This document shows positions 1 to 5,689 of a DNA stretch of 7,798 nt, in pieces. The position numbers were made by a program, and so were the translations under genes. Each line of letters starts with the position of its first letter. Position 1 is the stretch's first letter. Source of the stretch: Lachnospiraceae bacterium. Lineage in GTDB: Bacteria > Bacillota > Clostridia > Lachnospirales > Lachnospiraceae. The stretch spans positions 1-7,798 of the forward strand of contig JAFOCX010000119.1 of the NCBI GenBank assembly GCA_017380975.1, read 5' to 3'. The notes under the pieces are model-generated. The model ran no database searches. It saw nothing but the letters and a program-made list of their open reading frames with translations, and had not been told where the DNA came from.

Positions 1-444
1 AACATTTGTGATCTGATTGATGTTGGTCTCAGCCTTTGCATACTGCAGTTTCATCTTTTCTAATTTGTTTGTTGTTTTTTTGAAGAGTCCGAAAAATCCT
101 TTTTCCTCTTCATCCACATCGAAATCTTTCAGTTCTGCAACAACGTCTGTCAGCAGATCACCAACTTCTCCGAGATCCTTGCTGCGCACTTTATCCAGTG
201 CATTTTCAGAGAAATCCGCCATCTTTTTCTGGGTGCCCGCACCATACTGTAAGATCATGTTAGAGTTGGTAAGGTCAATCTGGTTCGCAAATGCAGTTAC
301 TGCCGCCTGCTCTTCCGGAGTGAGAACCGGTTCCTCAACAACTACTTCCTTTTCTTCTACAACCTGCACAGCTGTCTCTTCCTCTTTAAACGGTTCCAAT
401 GTCAGAACCGGAGCTGTCTGCATATTCTCGAATTCGTTTGCCAT
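1..444 (-). CDS. telA: Toxic anion resistance protein, TelA family (N-terminal part)
   Basis: The minus-strand frame starts at an ATG at 444 behind a GGAGG site (about 452-456) and stays open to the left edge, giving the first 148 residues. This frame is cut by the window edge. The protein begins MANEFENMQTAPVL, has an acidic Glu/Val-rich leader (about residues 18-45), then a helical, charged segment with ANQIDLTNSNMILQYGAGTQ, a GFFGLFKK stretch and a helix ending in KAETNINQI. This is the typical N-terminal half of TelA/KlaA proteins (PF05816), which are usually about 360-400 residues, so more than half is outside the window. The family is linked to tellurite and other toxic-anion or envelope-stress resistance; its biochemical activity is not settled. 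It lies 25 bp downstream of xpaC on the same strand, with no terminator between them, the same pairing as xpaC-yaaN in Bacillus subtilis. The assignment is good; the substrate is unknown. Confidence 0.85.
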   Translation of the reverse strand, partial: MANEFENMQTAPVLTLEPFKEEETAVQVVEEKEVVVEEPVLTPEEQAAVTAFANQIDLTNSNMILQYGAGTQKKMADFSENALDKVRSKDLGEVGDLLTDVVAELKDFDVDEEEKGFFGLFKKTTNKLEKMKLQYAKAETNINQITNV

Positions 445-469
445 GTTTCATTCCTCCATCGATTATTCC

Positions 470-1513
470 TTACTTTTTCAGTCCATCTTCTCCAAGACCT
501 TCCTGCGCCAGCATGGTTTTCAAAACGGAAATATCCGAAGAAACATCCCATGCAGTATCCTGGAACAGGCTGTCCAATAATTTTTCAAAAGCTAAATTGA
601 TCGTATCCAGAGAATCTTCGATCTCCTGTTTTGTTGATTGAATATTTTCTCCGCCGATCGGCTGTCCATCCATCTCGGCATAGGTTTCCAGAAGTTTGAT
701 CGTGGTCGGAAGATAATATTCCATCAGCTTTCTGATATCCCCCACATATTCCGGCTTCTGCTCTACGCGATCAAAAATCCGTTTCAAAAGCAATTCCATG
801 TGATCGATCTTTGCTGAAATGATCTCTCCCGGGATCTCATCGTTGCATTTACGGATCTGCTTCACATAAGCATCTCCCTGCTCGATTACCTTGCGGACAT
901 CTGCCGGAAGCTTTGACGAATTGTCATTTTTCTGCACCGGTTCACTTTTACGGTTCGCTTCACGTTTACGGCTTTGTTCGGATTTCGCCATTTTTTCTTC
1001 CATCTGAAGTCGTTTCTTCTCACGTTCTAACTTCTGGTATTCGCGGTACATATCATCAGTGACCATCAGACAAGTTTTCTTCTCATCCAGGTGGCCCTGG
1101 CAAAACCATCCCTTTCGGATCATTTTTTCCACATCTTTGGTCACATAGTTCGTCGATTTCCCGATCCGGTCGGCAAGCTGTTTGATATTGCAAAGTTCTT
1201 CCTGCCCAATGGTTTTTACATAGGTGCTGAAACGATTGACGCTGCCGATCATGGAAACACCTTTCATTCCCAGGAACATACAGCCTCCTACCAGCAATAG
1301 ATTTGCTCCAAATAACCCCATTCCGAGGCCGATCTCTCCAACCACTGCTGCCCCCAATAAGAGGAACAAAGACCAGAGAAGAGAGGCGCCTCCGCAGGTA
1401 AATCCTGCGATCGCCATCAGGATACCTGCTATTTTCACACCCGTTTTATGTTCATAGACCGCCGGCGGCTGCGGCATATCGATGATATCCGGATTCGAAT
1501 TTCGATTTCTCAT
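470..1513 (-). CDS. xpaC: XpaC-family membrane protein (5-bromo-4-chloroindolyl phosphate hydrolysis family)
   Basis: This 347-residue protein starts at ATG 1513 after an AGGAG site (1524-1528). Residues about 25-85 are strongly hydrophobic with many Gly/Ala and form two or three membrane helices. Residues about 94-152 look like a winged helix: a KQLADRIGKSTNYVTKDVEKM helix-turn-helix followed by a KGWF...CLMV wing. A basic, charged coiled coil follows (about 158-200), then the helical C-terminal XpaC domain (PF10112, about 205-345) with the EIPGEIISAKIDHME and PTTIKLLETYAEMD segments. XpaC was named for an X-phos hydrolysis phenotype, and true enzymatic activity is doubtful. It is the first gene of an operon with telA, and the two proteins probably act together at the membrane. 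The winged-helix segment may bind a partner protein rather than DNA. The family call is confident; the function is not. Confidence 0.85.
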   Translation of the reverse strand: MRNRNSNPDIIDMPQPPAVYEHKTGVKIAGILMAIAGFTCGGASLLWSLFLLLGAAVVGEIGLGMGLFGANLLLVGGCMFLGMKGVSMIGSVNRFSTYVKTIGQEELCNIKQLADRIGKSTNYVTKDVEKMIRKGWFCQGHLDEKKTCLMVTDDMYREYQKLEREKKRLQMEEKMAKSEQSRKREANRKSEPVQKNDNSSKLPADVRKVIEQGDAYVKQIRKCNDEIPGEIISAKIDHMELLLKRIFDRVEQKPEYVGDIRKLMEYYLPTTIKLLETYAEMDGQPIGGENIQSTKQEIEDSLDTINLAFEKLLDSLFQDTAWDVSSDISVLKTMLAQEGLGEDGLKK

Positions 1514-1560
1514 GATATCTTGTCTCCTTTAGTGCATGACATTTCATTCATTTCCTTCCT

Positions 1561-1589
1561 ATTGTACCACATCTTTTTATTCCTTGCAT
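1561..1589 (-). promoter_or_regulatory. Putative sigma-A promoter of xpaC-telA
   Basis: On the minus strand a TACAAT -10 box (1566-1561) is preceded by TGG, giving an extended -10 (TGnTACAAT). The -35 position, 17 bp upstream, reads ATGCAA and is a weak match, so the extended -10 would carry the recognition. The predicted start near 1554 leaves a leader of about 40 nt to the ATG at 1513. Confidence 0.4.
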
Positions 1590-1617
1590 TATAATTTCAA
1601 AAACGAAGGGGATGTGT

Positions 1618-1646
1618 TTGCGCAGCCGCATTGATTATGGTATATT
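1618..1646 (+). promoter_or_regulatory. Putative sigma-A promoter of the nitroreductase gene
   Basis: TTGCGC (1618-1623) and TATATT (1641-1646) are separated by exactly 17 bp, and the -10 is preceded by TGG, an extended -10. The ribosome binding site AAGGAGG (1675-1681) and the ATG at 1689 follow about 35 bp later. The promoter is divergent from the xpaC promoter; the two boxes sets do not overlap. The 175-bp gap between xpaC and this gene (1514-1688) holds these two promoters and nothing else I can support. Confidence 0.6.
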
Positions 1647-1688
1647 ATAACTGATTCAATTTCCAGATACGTTCAAGGAGGTACAATT

Positions 1689-2195
1689 ATGAACGCATTA
1701 GAAACCATTCGTTCCAGAAGAAGTATTCGTAAATATAAAGAAGGAGCAGCGGTCCCGAAGGAGGATCTGAAACAGATCCTGGAAGCTGCCATGATGGCTC
1801 CAAGCGCCTGCAACACACGTCCGTGGGAATTTGTTGTTCTGCAGGACCGTGAAAAACTAAACGCACTCATGAAGGTTCATCCGTATGTTTCCATGCTGAA
1901 GACAGCATCTCTGGCAATTATCGTTTGCGCAAAACCGGAAGTGCAGGAGGGCATCTGTCCGGGTTACTTCCCGCAGGACTGCGGTGCTGCAACCCAGAAT
2001 ATTCTCCTCGCAGCGAAAGAACTTGGCTATGGCACTTGCTGGTGCGGCGTTTATCCGAAGGAAGAACGTATGGAAGCGGTTCGCGAAGTTCTTGGTATCG
2101 ACTGCAAACCGTACAATGTGATCGCCCTGGGTGTCGCAGATGAAGAGCCGGCCGCACGTGGATATTATGATGAGTCCCGAGTAACCTGGATGTAA
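1689..2195 (+). CDS. Nitroreductase-family FMN oxidoreductase
   Basis: This 168-residue protein starts at ATG 1689, 7 nt after AAGGAGG. It carries the family's FMN-phosphate motif RSRRSIRKY (residues 8-16), the PSACNTRPWEF flavin-contact segment (38-48) and the C-terminal AAKELGYGTCWCGVYP block (about 107-122). It is therefore a short single-domain member of the PF00881 family, which uses NAD(P)H to reduce nitro groups, quinones or other oxidised substrates on a dimeric FMN fold in the cytoplasm. The natural substrate cannot be told from the sequence. Cysteines are frequent (residue 41, a GICPG segment, QDCG, CWC, IDC), but there is no CxxC ferredoxin motif, so this is not one of the fused ferredoxin-nitroreductases. 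It appears monocistronic, with its own promoter; no convincing terminator follows. Confidence 0.88.
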   Translation: MNALETIRSRRSIRKYKEGAAVPKEDLKQILEAAMMAPSACNTRPWEFVVLQDREKLNALMKVHPYVSMLKTASLAIIVCAKPEVQEGICPGYFPQDCGAATQNILLAAKELGYGTCWCGVYPKEERMEAVREVLGIDCKPYNVIALGVADEEPAARGYYDESRVTWM

Positions 2196-2215
2196 CGATT
2201 TTTCAATATTTTCCA

Positions 2216-2244
2216 GAATGGATTTCTGAGTTCTGCCCATACTA
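2216..2244 (+). promoter_or_regulatory. Putative sigma-G (forespore) promoter of the DUF1540 gene
   Basis: CATACTA at 2238-2244 is an exact match to the Bacillus subtilis sigma-G -10 consensus. GAATG at 2216-2220 matches the core of the sigma-G -35 (TGAATA) and sits 17 bp upstream, within the 17-18 bp expected. Transcription would begin near 2251, leaving about 24 nt before the ATG at 2275, with the ribosome binding site between. No good sigma-A promoter was seen in this gap. Assignment to sigma-G is by consensus only. Confidence 0.5.
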
Positions 2245-2274
2245 ATACCATCTCTCAAAAAGGTGGTGAAATCA

Positions 2275-2448
2275 ATGACAGCTCAGAACAAAAATGAAAG
2301 CATCCAGTGTTCCATCCACAACTGCGTGCACCATGCAGGCACTGTTGATTACTGTACACTGGACAAAATTCATGTCGGCACTCACGAAATGAATCCGACA
2401 AAAAAGGAATGTACAGACTGTGACTCCTTCCAGTACAGAATGTCCTAA
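2275..2448 (+). CDS. DUF1540 small cysteine-rich protein
   Basis: This 57-residue protein starts at ATG 2275, 8 nt after an AGGTGG site (2261-2266). In-frame GTG codons at 2263 and 2266 overlap that site and are unlikely starts. Five cysteines (residues 12, 17, 27, 46, 49) follow the DUF1540 pattern: CSIHNC, then a Cys before a DKIHVGTHE strand, then ECTDCDSF near the end. Histidines at 15, 19, 20, 33 and 37 add possible metal ligands, so a small zinc- or metal-binding fold is likely; that is inference. There is no signal peptide or membrane segment. Family members are common in spore-forming Clostridia and have no established function. The sigma-G-like promoter upstream and the cotJ operon downstream suggest a forespore or spore protein. 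A hairpin followed by a T-run ends the unit. Confidence 0.85.
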   Translation: MTAQNKNESIQCSIHNCVHHAGTVDYCTLDKIHVGTHEMNPTKKECTDCDSFQYRMS

Positions 2449-2469
2449 TCCTTCGCATATGCACAGCTG

Positions 2470-2517
2470 AAAAACTCCTGCATATCCTGTTACTACAGGT
2501 ATGAAAGGAGTTTTTTT
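2470..2517 (+). terminator. Hairpin with T-run that also contains the cotJA ribosome binding site
   Basis: A perfect 10-bp outer stem (2470-2479 with 2506-2515) continues as CATA/TATG (2481-2484 with 2500-2503) and CCTG/CAGG (2486-2489 with 2496-2499) around a TTACTA loop. Seven T's (2511-2517) lie at its 3' edge. It has the form of an intrinsic terminator for the DUF1540 transcript. The 3' arm also contains AAAGGAG (2504-2510), the only ribosome binding site for cotJA, 10 nt before its ATG. Read-through RNA would therefore have the cotJA site base-paired. Confidence 0.7.
2481..2488 (+). promoter_or_regulatory. Possible mother-cell (sigma-E/K-like) -10 element for cotJ
   Basis: CATATCCT matches six of eight positions of the sigma-E -10 (CATACAMT) and keeps the CATAnnnT core shared with sigma-K. 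The matching -35 is poor: GCACAGC at 2461-2467 agrees at four of seven positions with a 13-bp spacer. The call rests mainly on position and on the known sigma-E control of cotJ in Bacillus subtilis. RNA started near 2495 would lack the 5' arm of the hairpin and leave the cotJA ribosome binding site free. Confidence 0.28.
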
Positions 2518-2520
2518 ATT

Positions 2521-2736
2521 ATGAACCATAATTCAAATAATGGCTGTTCTGTCTGCACTCCGGGCATTGCTCCGCCATCGAAACCGGTCTTCGACCTTGA
2601 TCGGTTTCCGGTTGGCATGGGCTATGTCCCGTGGCAGAATTGGGAAACCACGTATCCGCTGACTCAGGGATATCATCGCGGAACCATCTTTCCGTCTCTT
2701 GATTATCCATTCGTGATAGGGAGGTGCAGACGATGA
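2521..2736 (+). CDS. cotJA: Spore coat-associated protein CotJA
   Basis: This 71-residue protein starts at ATG 2521, 10 nt after AAAGGAG. It shows the CotJA signature: FPVGMGYVPWQNWETTY in the middle and RGTIFPSLDYPFVIGR near the end (PF11007 type). In Bacillus subtilis CotJA and CotJC depend on each other for incorporation into the inner spore coat, and the operon is made in the mother cell. A Cys pair (GCSVC) near the N-terminus may add crosslinking or metal binding; that is inference. The gene is first of cotJABC, and its TGA overlaps the cotJB ATG in an ATGA arrangement, so the two are translationally coupled. Length and motifs are normal for the family. Confidence 0.92.
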   Translation: MNHNSNNGCSVCTPGIAPPSKPVFDLDRFPVGMGYVPWQNWETTYPLTQGYHRGTIFPSLDYPFVIGRCRR

Positions 2737-3011
2737 ACATGAAACCGAATATGATGGGAGCTCCTCTTTCTAAACAGGCCCTGATGAACCAGATCAATGA
2801 AGCCAGTTTCGCCATCGATGAAGTTCTGTTATTTTTAGACACCCATCCCAATGATATGGCAGCGCTGGATTATTATCGCAATGCGGTTTCAGTGCGGCGC
2901 CAGGCCATGGACATTTATCAAAGTCAGTTCGGACCATTGATGGCGGACGGAGTCTATGGAAATCGCTGGAACTGGATCAACGATCCGTGGCCATGGGAAG
3001 GAGGTTGTTAG
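2733..3011 (+). CDS. cotJB: Spore coat peptide assembly protein CotJB
   Basis: This 92-residue protein starts at ATG 2733, 8 nt after GGGAGG (2719-2724). A GTG in frame at 2724 lies inside that site and was not chosen. The sequence has the typical CotJB features: an N-terminal LMNQINEASFAIDEVLLFLDTHP helix region, DMAALDYYRNA, a YQSQFGPL segment, and the aromatic end NRWNWINDPWPWEGGC. In Bacillus subtilis CotJB is encoded with CotJA and CotJC and belongs to the same coat module; its exact role is less clear than theirs. The protein overlaps cotJA by four bases, and cotJC begins two bases after its stop codon, so the three are one translational unit. Confidence 0.92.
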   Translation: MNMKPNMMGAPLSKQALMNQINEASFAIDEVLLFLDTHPNDMAALDYYRNAVSVRRQAMDIYQSQFGPLMADGVYGNRWNWINDPWPWEGGC

Positions 3012-3012
3012 T

Positions 3013-3633
3013 ATGTGGAGATATGAAAAGAAACTGCAGTATCCGGTCAATATTAAAGAACCCAATGCAAAGCTCGCAAAATATATCATCAGCCAGTACG
3101 GCGGCCCGGACGGCGAGATCAATGCTTCTCTCCGCTATCTCTCACAGCGTTACACCATGCCTCACGGTATGCAAAAAGCGGTACTGACAGACATCGGCAC
3201 CGAGGAACTGGCTCATATGGAAATGATCGCTGCCATCGTGCACCAGCTGACCCGCGGACTTTCTGCTGAAGAGCTGGAAGCCCAGGGCTTTGCACCTTAC
3301 TATATCGATCACACTGCCGCCATTTGGCCGCAGGCAGCCGGCGGGGTTCCGCTTAATGCCAACCAGTTCCAATCGAAAGGCGATCCCATCACTGACCTTT
3401 TTGAAAACCTTGCTGCCGAACAAAAAGCCCGTACAACGTACGATAACATCCTGCGTGTAGTATCCGATCCGGATGTGTGTGATCCGATCCGCTTCCTGAG
3501 AAAACGCGAGATCATCCACTTCCAGCGCTTTGGCGAAGCCCTTCGCGATCTCCAGGATAAATTAGACAGCCGGAACTTCTATGCCTTTAACCCGAGTTTT
3601 GATAAGAAACCAGCGGCGCCGAAAGCATTCTGA
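3013..3633 (+). CDS. cotJC: Spore coat protein CotJC, manganese catalase family
   Basis: This 206-residue protein starts at ATG 3013, 8 nt after AAGGAGG (2998-3004). It is a full-length manganese-catalase-type four-helix protein (PF05067). The residues expected to hold the two manganese ions are all present: Glu35 (GPDGEINASLRYL), Glu65 and His68 (GTEELAHME), Glu136 (AAEQKART) and His169 (REIIHFQ). Their spacing matches the Lactobacillus plantarum enzyme ligands. It is therefore likely to be a working catalase that breaks down hydrogen peroxide in the spore coat, although CotJC is shorter than soluble manganese catalases. It is the last gene of cotJABC. No clear plus-strand terminator follows: the strong inverted repeat at 3660-3710 lacks a T-run on this strand. 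Confidence 0.93.
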   Translation: MWRYEKKLQYPVNIKEPNAKLAKYIISQYGGPDGEINASLRYLSQRYTMPHGMQKAVLTDIGTEELAHMEMIAAIVHQLTRGLSAEELEAQGFAPYYIDHTAAIWPQAAGGVPLNANQFQSKGDPITDLFENLAAEQKARTTYDNILRVVSDPDVCDPIRFLRKREIIHFQRFGEALRDLQDKLDSRNFYAFNPSFDKKPAAPKAF

Positions 3634-3659
3634 TGATTTTGCCCTTATTTTTTTAAAAA

Positions 3660-3710
3660 ATACCCCTCATTTTTGTAATTATTTTAATATGTACAAATTT
3701 TGAGGGGTAT
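3660..3710. repeat. Long inverted repeat upstream of the ParB-BMP gene
   Basis: ATACCCCTCA (3660-3669) and TGAGGGGTAT (3701-3710) are perfect 10-bp complements. A second inner pair, TTTGTA (3672-3677) and TACAAA (3692-3697), leaves a 14-base AT-rich loop. On the plus strand the right arm is followed by GATATGATG, not T's, so it is not a standard terminator for cotJC. On the minus strand it is followed by six T's, a good terminator shape, but no minus-strand gene is seen to need one. The right arm also falls inside the predicted promoter of the next gene, so it may be an operator. Confidence 0.7.
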
Positions 3711-3718
3711 GATATGAT
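3690..3718 (+). promoter_or_regulatory. Putative promoter of the ParB-BMP/phosphoesterase operon
   Basis: TGTACA (3690-3695) and TATGAT (3713-3718) are 17 bp apart. TGA precedes the -10, giving an extended -10. The predicted start near 3725 excludes the in-frame GTG at 3719 and leaves about 48 nt before the ATG at 3773. A weaker alternative is TTAATA (3684-3689), 18 bp, TATGAT (3708-3713). The spacer contains one arm of the long inverted repeat. Confidence 0.4.
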
Positions 3719-3772
3719 GTGCTGTGTTTAGTGCTAGTTATTTTTTTATCAAAGAAGGAGGGCATTTTCTAT

Positions 3773-5689
3773 ATGCCAATTACGGAGTATTCCATTGCTC
3801 TGAAGCGCGGTCAAAAAGCATATCGACAGGATATTGCAGAGGGCCGTCAGCCTTATTTAAAAGTACTTGATGAAATTCTTGAAATAAACCCGACTGCCGG
3901 AGAAACGGACCTTGGTCTTGTTGAGATCCCGATGGATCGAATCGCCGGCACTAAGACTTCAGGACGTACCAGAGCGTTTGCCAGCAACTTTATGCCTCTT
4001 CTGGAATCAGGCGAGTTTGCTGAAAAATGGTCGAATCTTTATCGTGCACATAAAAATGAAGGGATCCAGGAACCGGTCATTGCCTGTGAATACCTCAATG
4101 AATACTACATAATCGAAGGAAACAAAAGAGTCAGTGTCTTAAAATATTCCGGAGCTGCCACGGTTCCGGGCTATGTAACCAGGATCATTCCGGCCTACAG
4201 CGATGAGAAACAGATTCGCATCTACTATGAATTCATGGAGTTCTCACGATTCTCCAGCATCAATAACCTGACCTTCTCAAAATCCGGCTGCTATCGCAGG
4301 ATCTGCGAACTGATCGGTAAGGAATACGGCGTACAGTGGACCGTTGACGAACGACGCAGTTTCTCCACCGATTACTACTGGTTCCACCGTGCCTTTAAAG
4401 AAAAAGGCGGTGAAGCACTCCCGATCACGGGCGGTGATGCATTCCTGCTCTATCTGGAAATCTACGGTTATGCGGATATCAAACAGCGCTCTCAGGACCA
4501 GATCAAGAAAGCACTGGATTCTCTCTGGAGCGAACTGGAAGCTCTTCCGAACGCCGGAAATGTAAATCACATTCTCCAGCCGGAAACGGAGCCGGAACGA
4601 AGTGTATTTGAGAAAATCCTCTCTCCGATCATTCCGCCGGCCTATAAGCTGAATGTGGGTTTTGTATATCATAAAACTGCAGAGACCTCCAGCTGGACAT
4701 ACGCCCATGACCTTGGCCGTATTTATCTGGAAGAACATATGGGAGAGAAGCTGAATATTCACGTTTACGACAATGTGGAAACAGATGCCGAATGTATGGA
4801 ACGTCTGGAAGAAGCCATCGCAGACGGGTGTACGGTCATCTTCACAACCTCCTCCCGTTTCCTGAATTCCAGTTTCCACACCTGCATCCGCCATCCGAAA
4901 ATTAAGATCCTCAACTGCTCTCTCAATTCTTACAGCGGAGACTTGAGAACTTATTACGGAAGAATCTATGAGGCAAAGTTCCTGGTTGGTATGCTGGCAG
5001 GTATCTTGACACGCACAGACAGCATCGGTTACATTGCAGATTTCCCGATGTTCGGAACTCCGGCCAGCATCAATGCATTCGCACTTGGTGTAAAAATGGT
5101 CAATCCAAATGCAAAGGTTCATTTGGCATGGTCCTGCGTAAAGGACTGCGATATCACAAAGCAGTTTAATGAGGCAAACATCAGCCACATCTGCGGCCGC
5201 GATATGATCGAACCGCGCGATGTGACGCGTGCATACGGTCTCTATGATCTGGAAGATGCAAAAAGCAGAAACCTGGCCGCATCCATTTGGAACTGGGGCA
5301 AGTTTTACCAGCGTATCCTCCAGACAATCCTGAATGGAAACTGGAATCGTACAGCTGTTACTCCTGATTTCCCAACCATCAACTATTGGTGGGGAATTTC
5401 CTCCGGAATGATCGATATGATCGTTTCACAATCCGTTCCGCCTCAGACACTGAAGCTGATCGAAGTTGTGAAGAAGCATATTGTTAACAATGAATTCCAT
5501 ATTTTCTCCGGAGACTTATATGATCAGGATCATGTTCTTCGCAATGACCCGGCTCATGTCATGTCGGCCAATGAGATCATGAACATGGACTGGCTTGTAG
5601 ACAACGTGGTTGGTACAATCCCGAAAATGGACGAACTGGATGAAGAAGCGAAAGCGGTTGTCGAAATGCAGGGATTTGAGGTCGTGTGA
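3773..5689 (+). CDS. Cytoplasmic ParB-like/BMP (PnrA-like) ligand-binding fusion protein
   Basis: This 638-residue protein starts at ATG 3773, 11 nt after AAGGAGG (3755-3761); the longer GTG start at 3719 has no ribosome binding site. Residues about 48-140 resemble a ParB/sulfiredoxin fold: VEIPMDRIAG, then PVIACEYLNEYYIIEGNKRVSVLKYSG with the key EGNKR at 115-119, and an IPGYV-like strand. A charged helical linker follows (about 140-290). From about residue 293 to 600 is a BMP/PnrA-type periplasmic-binding fold: LNVGFVYHKTAETSSWTYAH, YEAKFLVGMLAGILTRTDSIG and DFPMFGTPASINAFALGVKM are typical. BMP proteins normally bind purine nucleosides outside the cell as lipoproteins. Here there is no signal peptide, lipobox or membrane helix, so it should be cytoplasmic and a sensor rather than a transporter subunit. 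It overlaps the next gene by one base. Domain calls are by motif; function is unknown. Confidence 0.8.
   Translation: MPITEYSIALKRGQKAYRQDIAEGRQPYLKVLDEILEINPTAGETDLGLVEIPMDRIAGTKTSGRTRAFASNFMPLLESGEFAEKWSNLYRAHKNEGIQEPVIACEYLNEYYIIEGNKRVSVLKYSGAATVPGYVTRIIPAYSDEKQIRIYYEFMEFSRFSSINNLTFSKSGCYRRICELIGKEYGVQWTVDERRSFSTDYYWFHRAFKEKGGEALPITGGDAFLLYLEIYGYADIKQRSQDQIKKALDSLWSELEALPNAGNVNHILQPETEPERSVFEKILSPIIPPAYKLNVGFVYHKTAETSSWTYAHDLGRIYLEEHMGEKLNIHVYDNVETDAECMERLEEAIADGCTVIFTTSSRFLNSSFHTCIRHPKIKILNCSLNSYSGDLRTYYGRIYEAKFLVGMLAGILTRTDSIGYIADFPMFGTPASINAFALGVKMVNPNAKVHLAWSCVKDCDITKQFNEANISHICGRDMIEPRDVTRAYGLYDLEDAKSRNLAASIWNWGKFYQRILQTILNGNWNRTAVTPDFPTINYWWGISSGMIDMIVSQSVPPQTLKLIEVVKKHIVNNEFHIFSGDLYDQDHVLRNDPAHVMSANEIMNMDWLVDNVVGTIPKMDELDEEAKAVVEMQGFEVV

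Noticed and set aside
17..580. Plus-strand open frame of 187 codons at the left edge
   Set aside because: It lies over telA and the end of xpaC on the other strand, has Ser/Phe-rich low-complexity content and no ribosome binding site; it is a shadow of the real minus-strand genes.
2196..2232. Small CAGAA/TTCTG hairpin after the nitroreductase gene as a terminator
   Set aside because: The stem is only 5 bp and AT-rich with no T-run after it, and the region is better explained by the sigma-G-like promoter.
3641..3710. Inverted repeat at 3660-3710 as a plain plus-strand terminator for cotJABC
   Set aside because: The right arm is followed by GATATGATG and not by T's, so it lacks the usual form on that strand; weak termination cannot be excluded.
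3719..3772. Upstream GTG start adding 18 hydrophobic residues to the ParB-BMP protein, which could mimic a signal peptide
   Set aside because: There is no ribosome binding site before 3719, the predicted transcript begins about 3725, and the strong AAGGAGG points to the ATG at 3773.
4277..5188. Minus-strand open frame of 303 codons inside the ParB-BMP gene
   Set aside because: The plus-strand frame has recognisable domains, a good start and coupling to the next gene; the reverse frame has no family features and no proper start signal.
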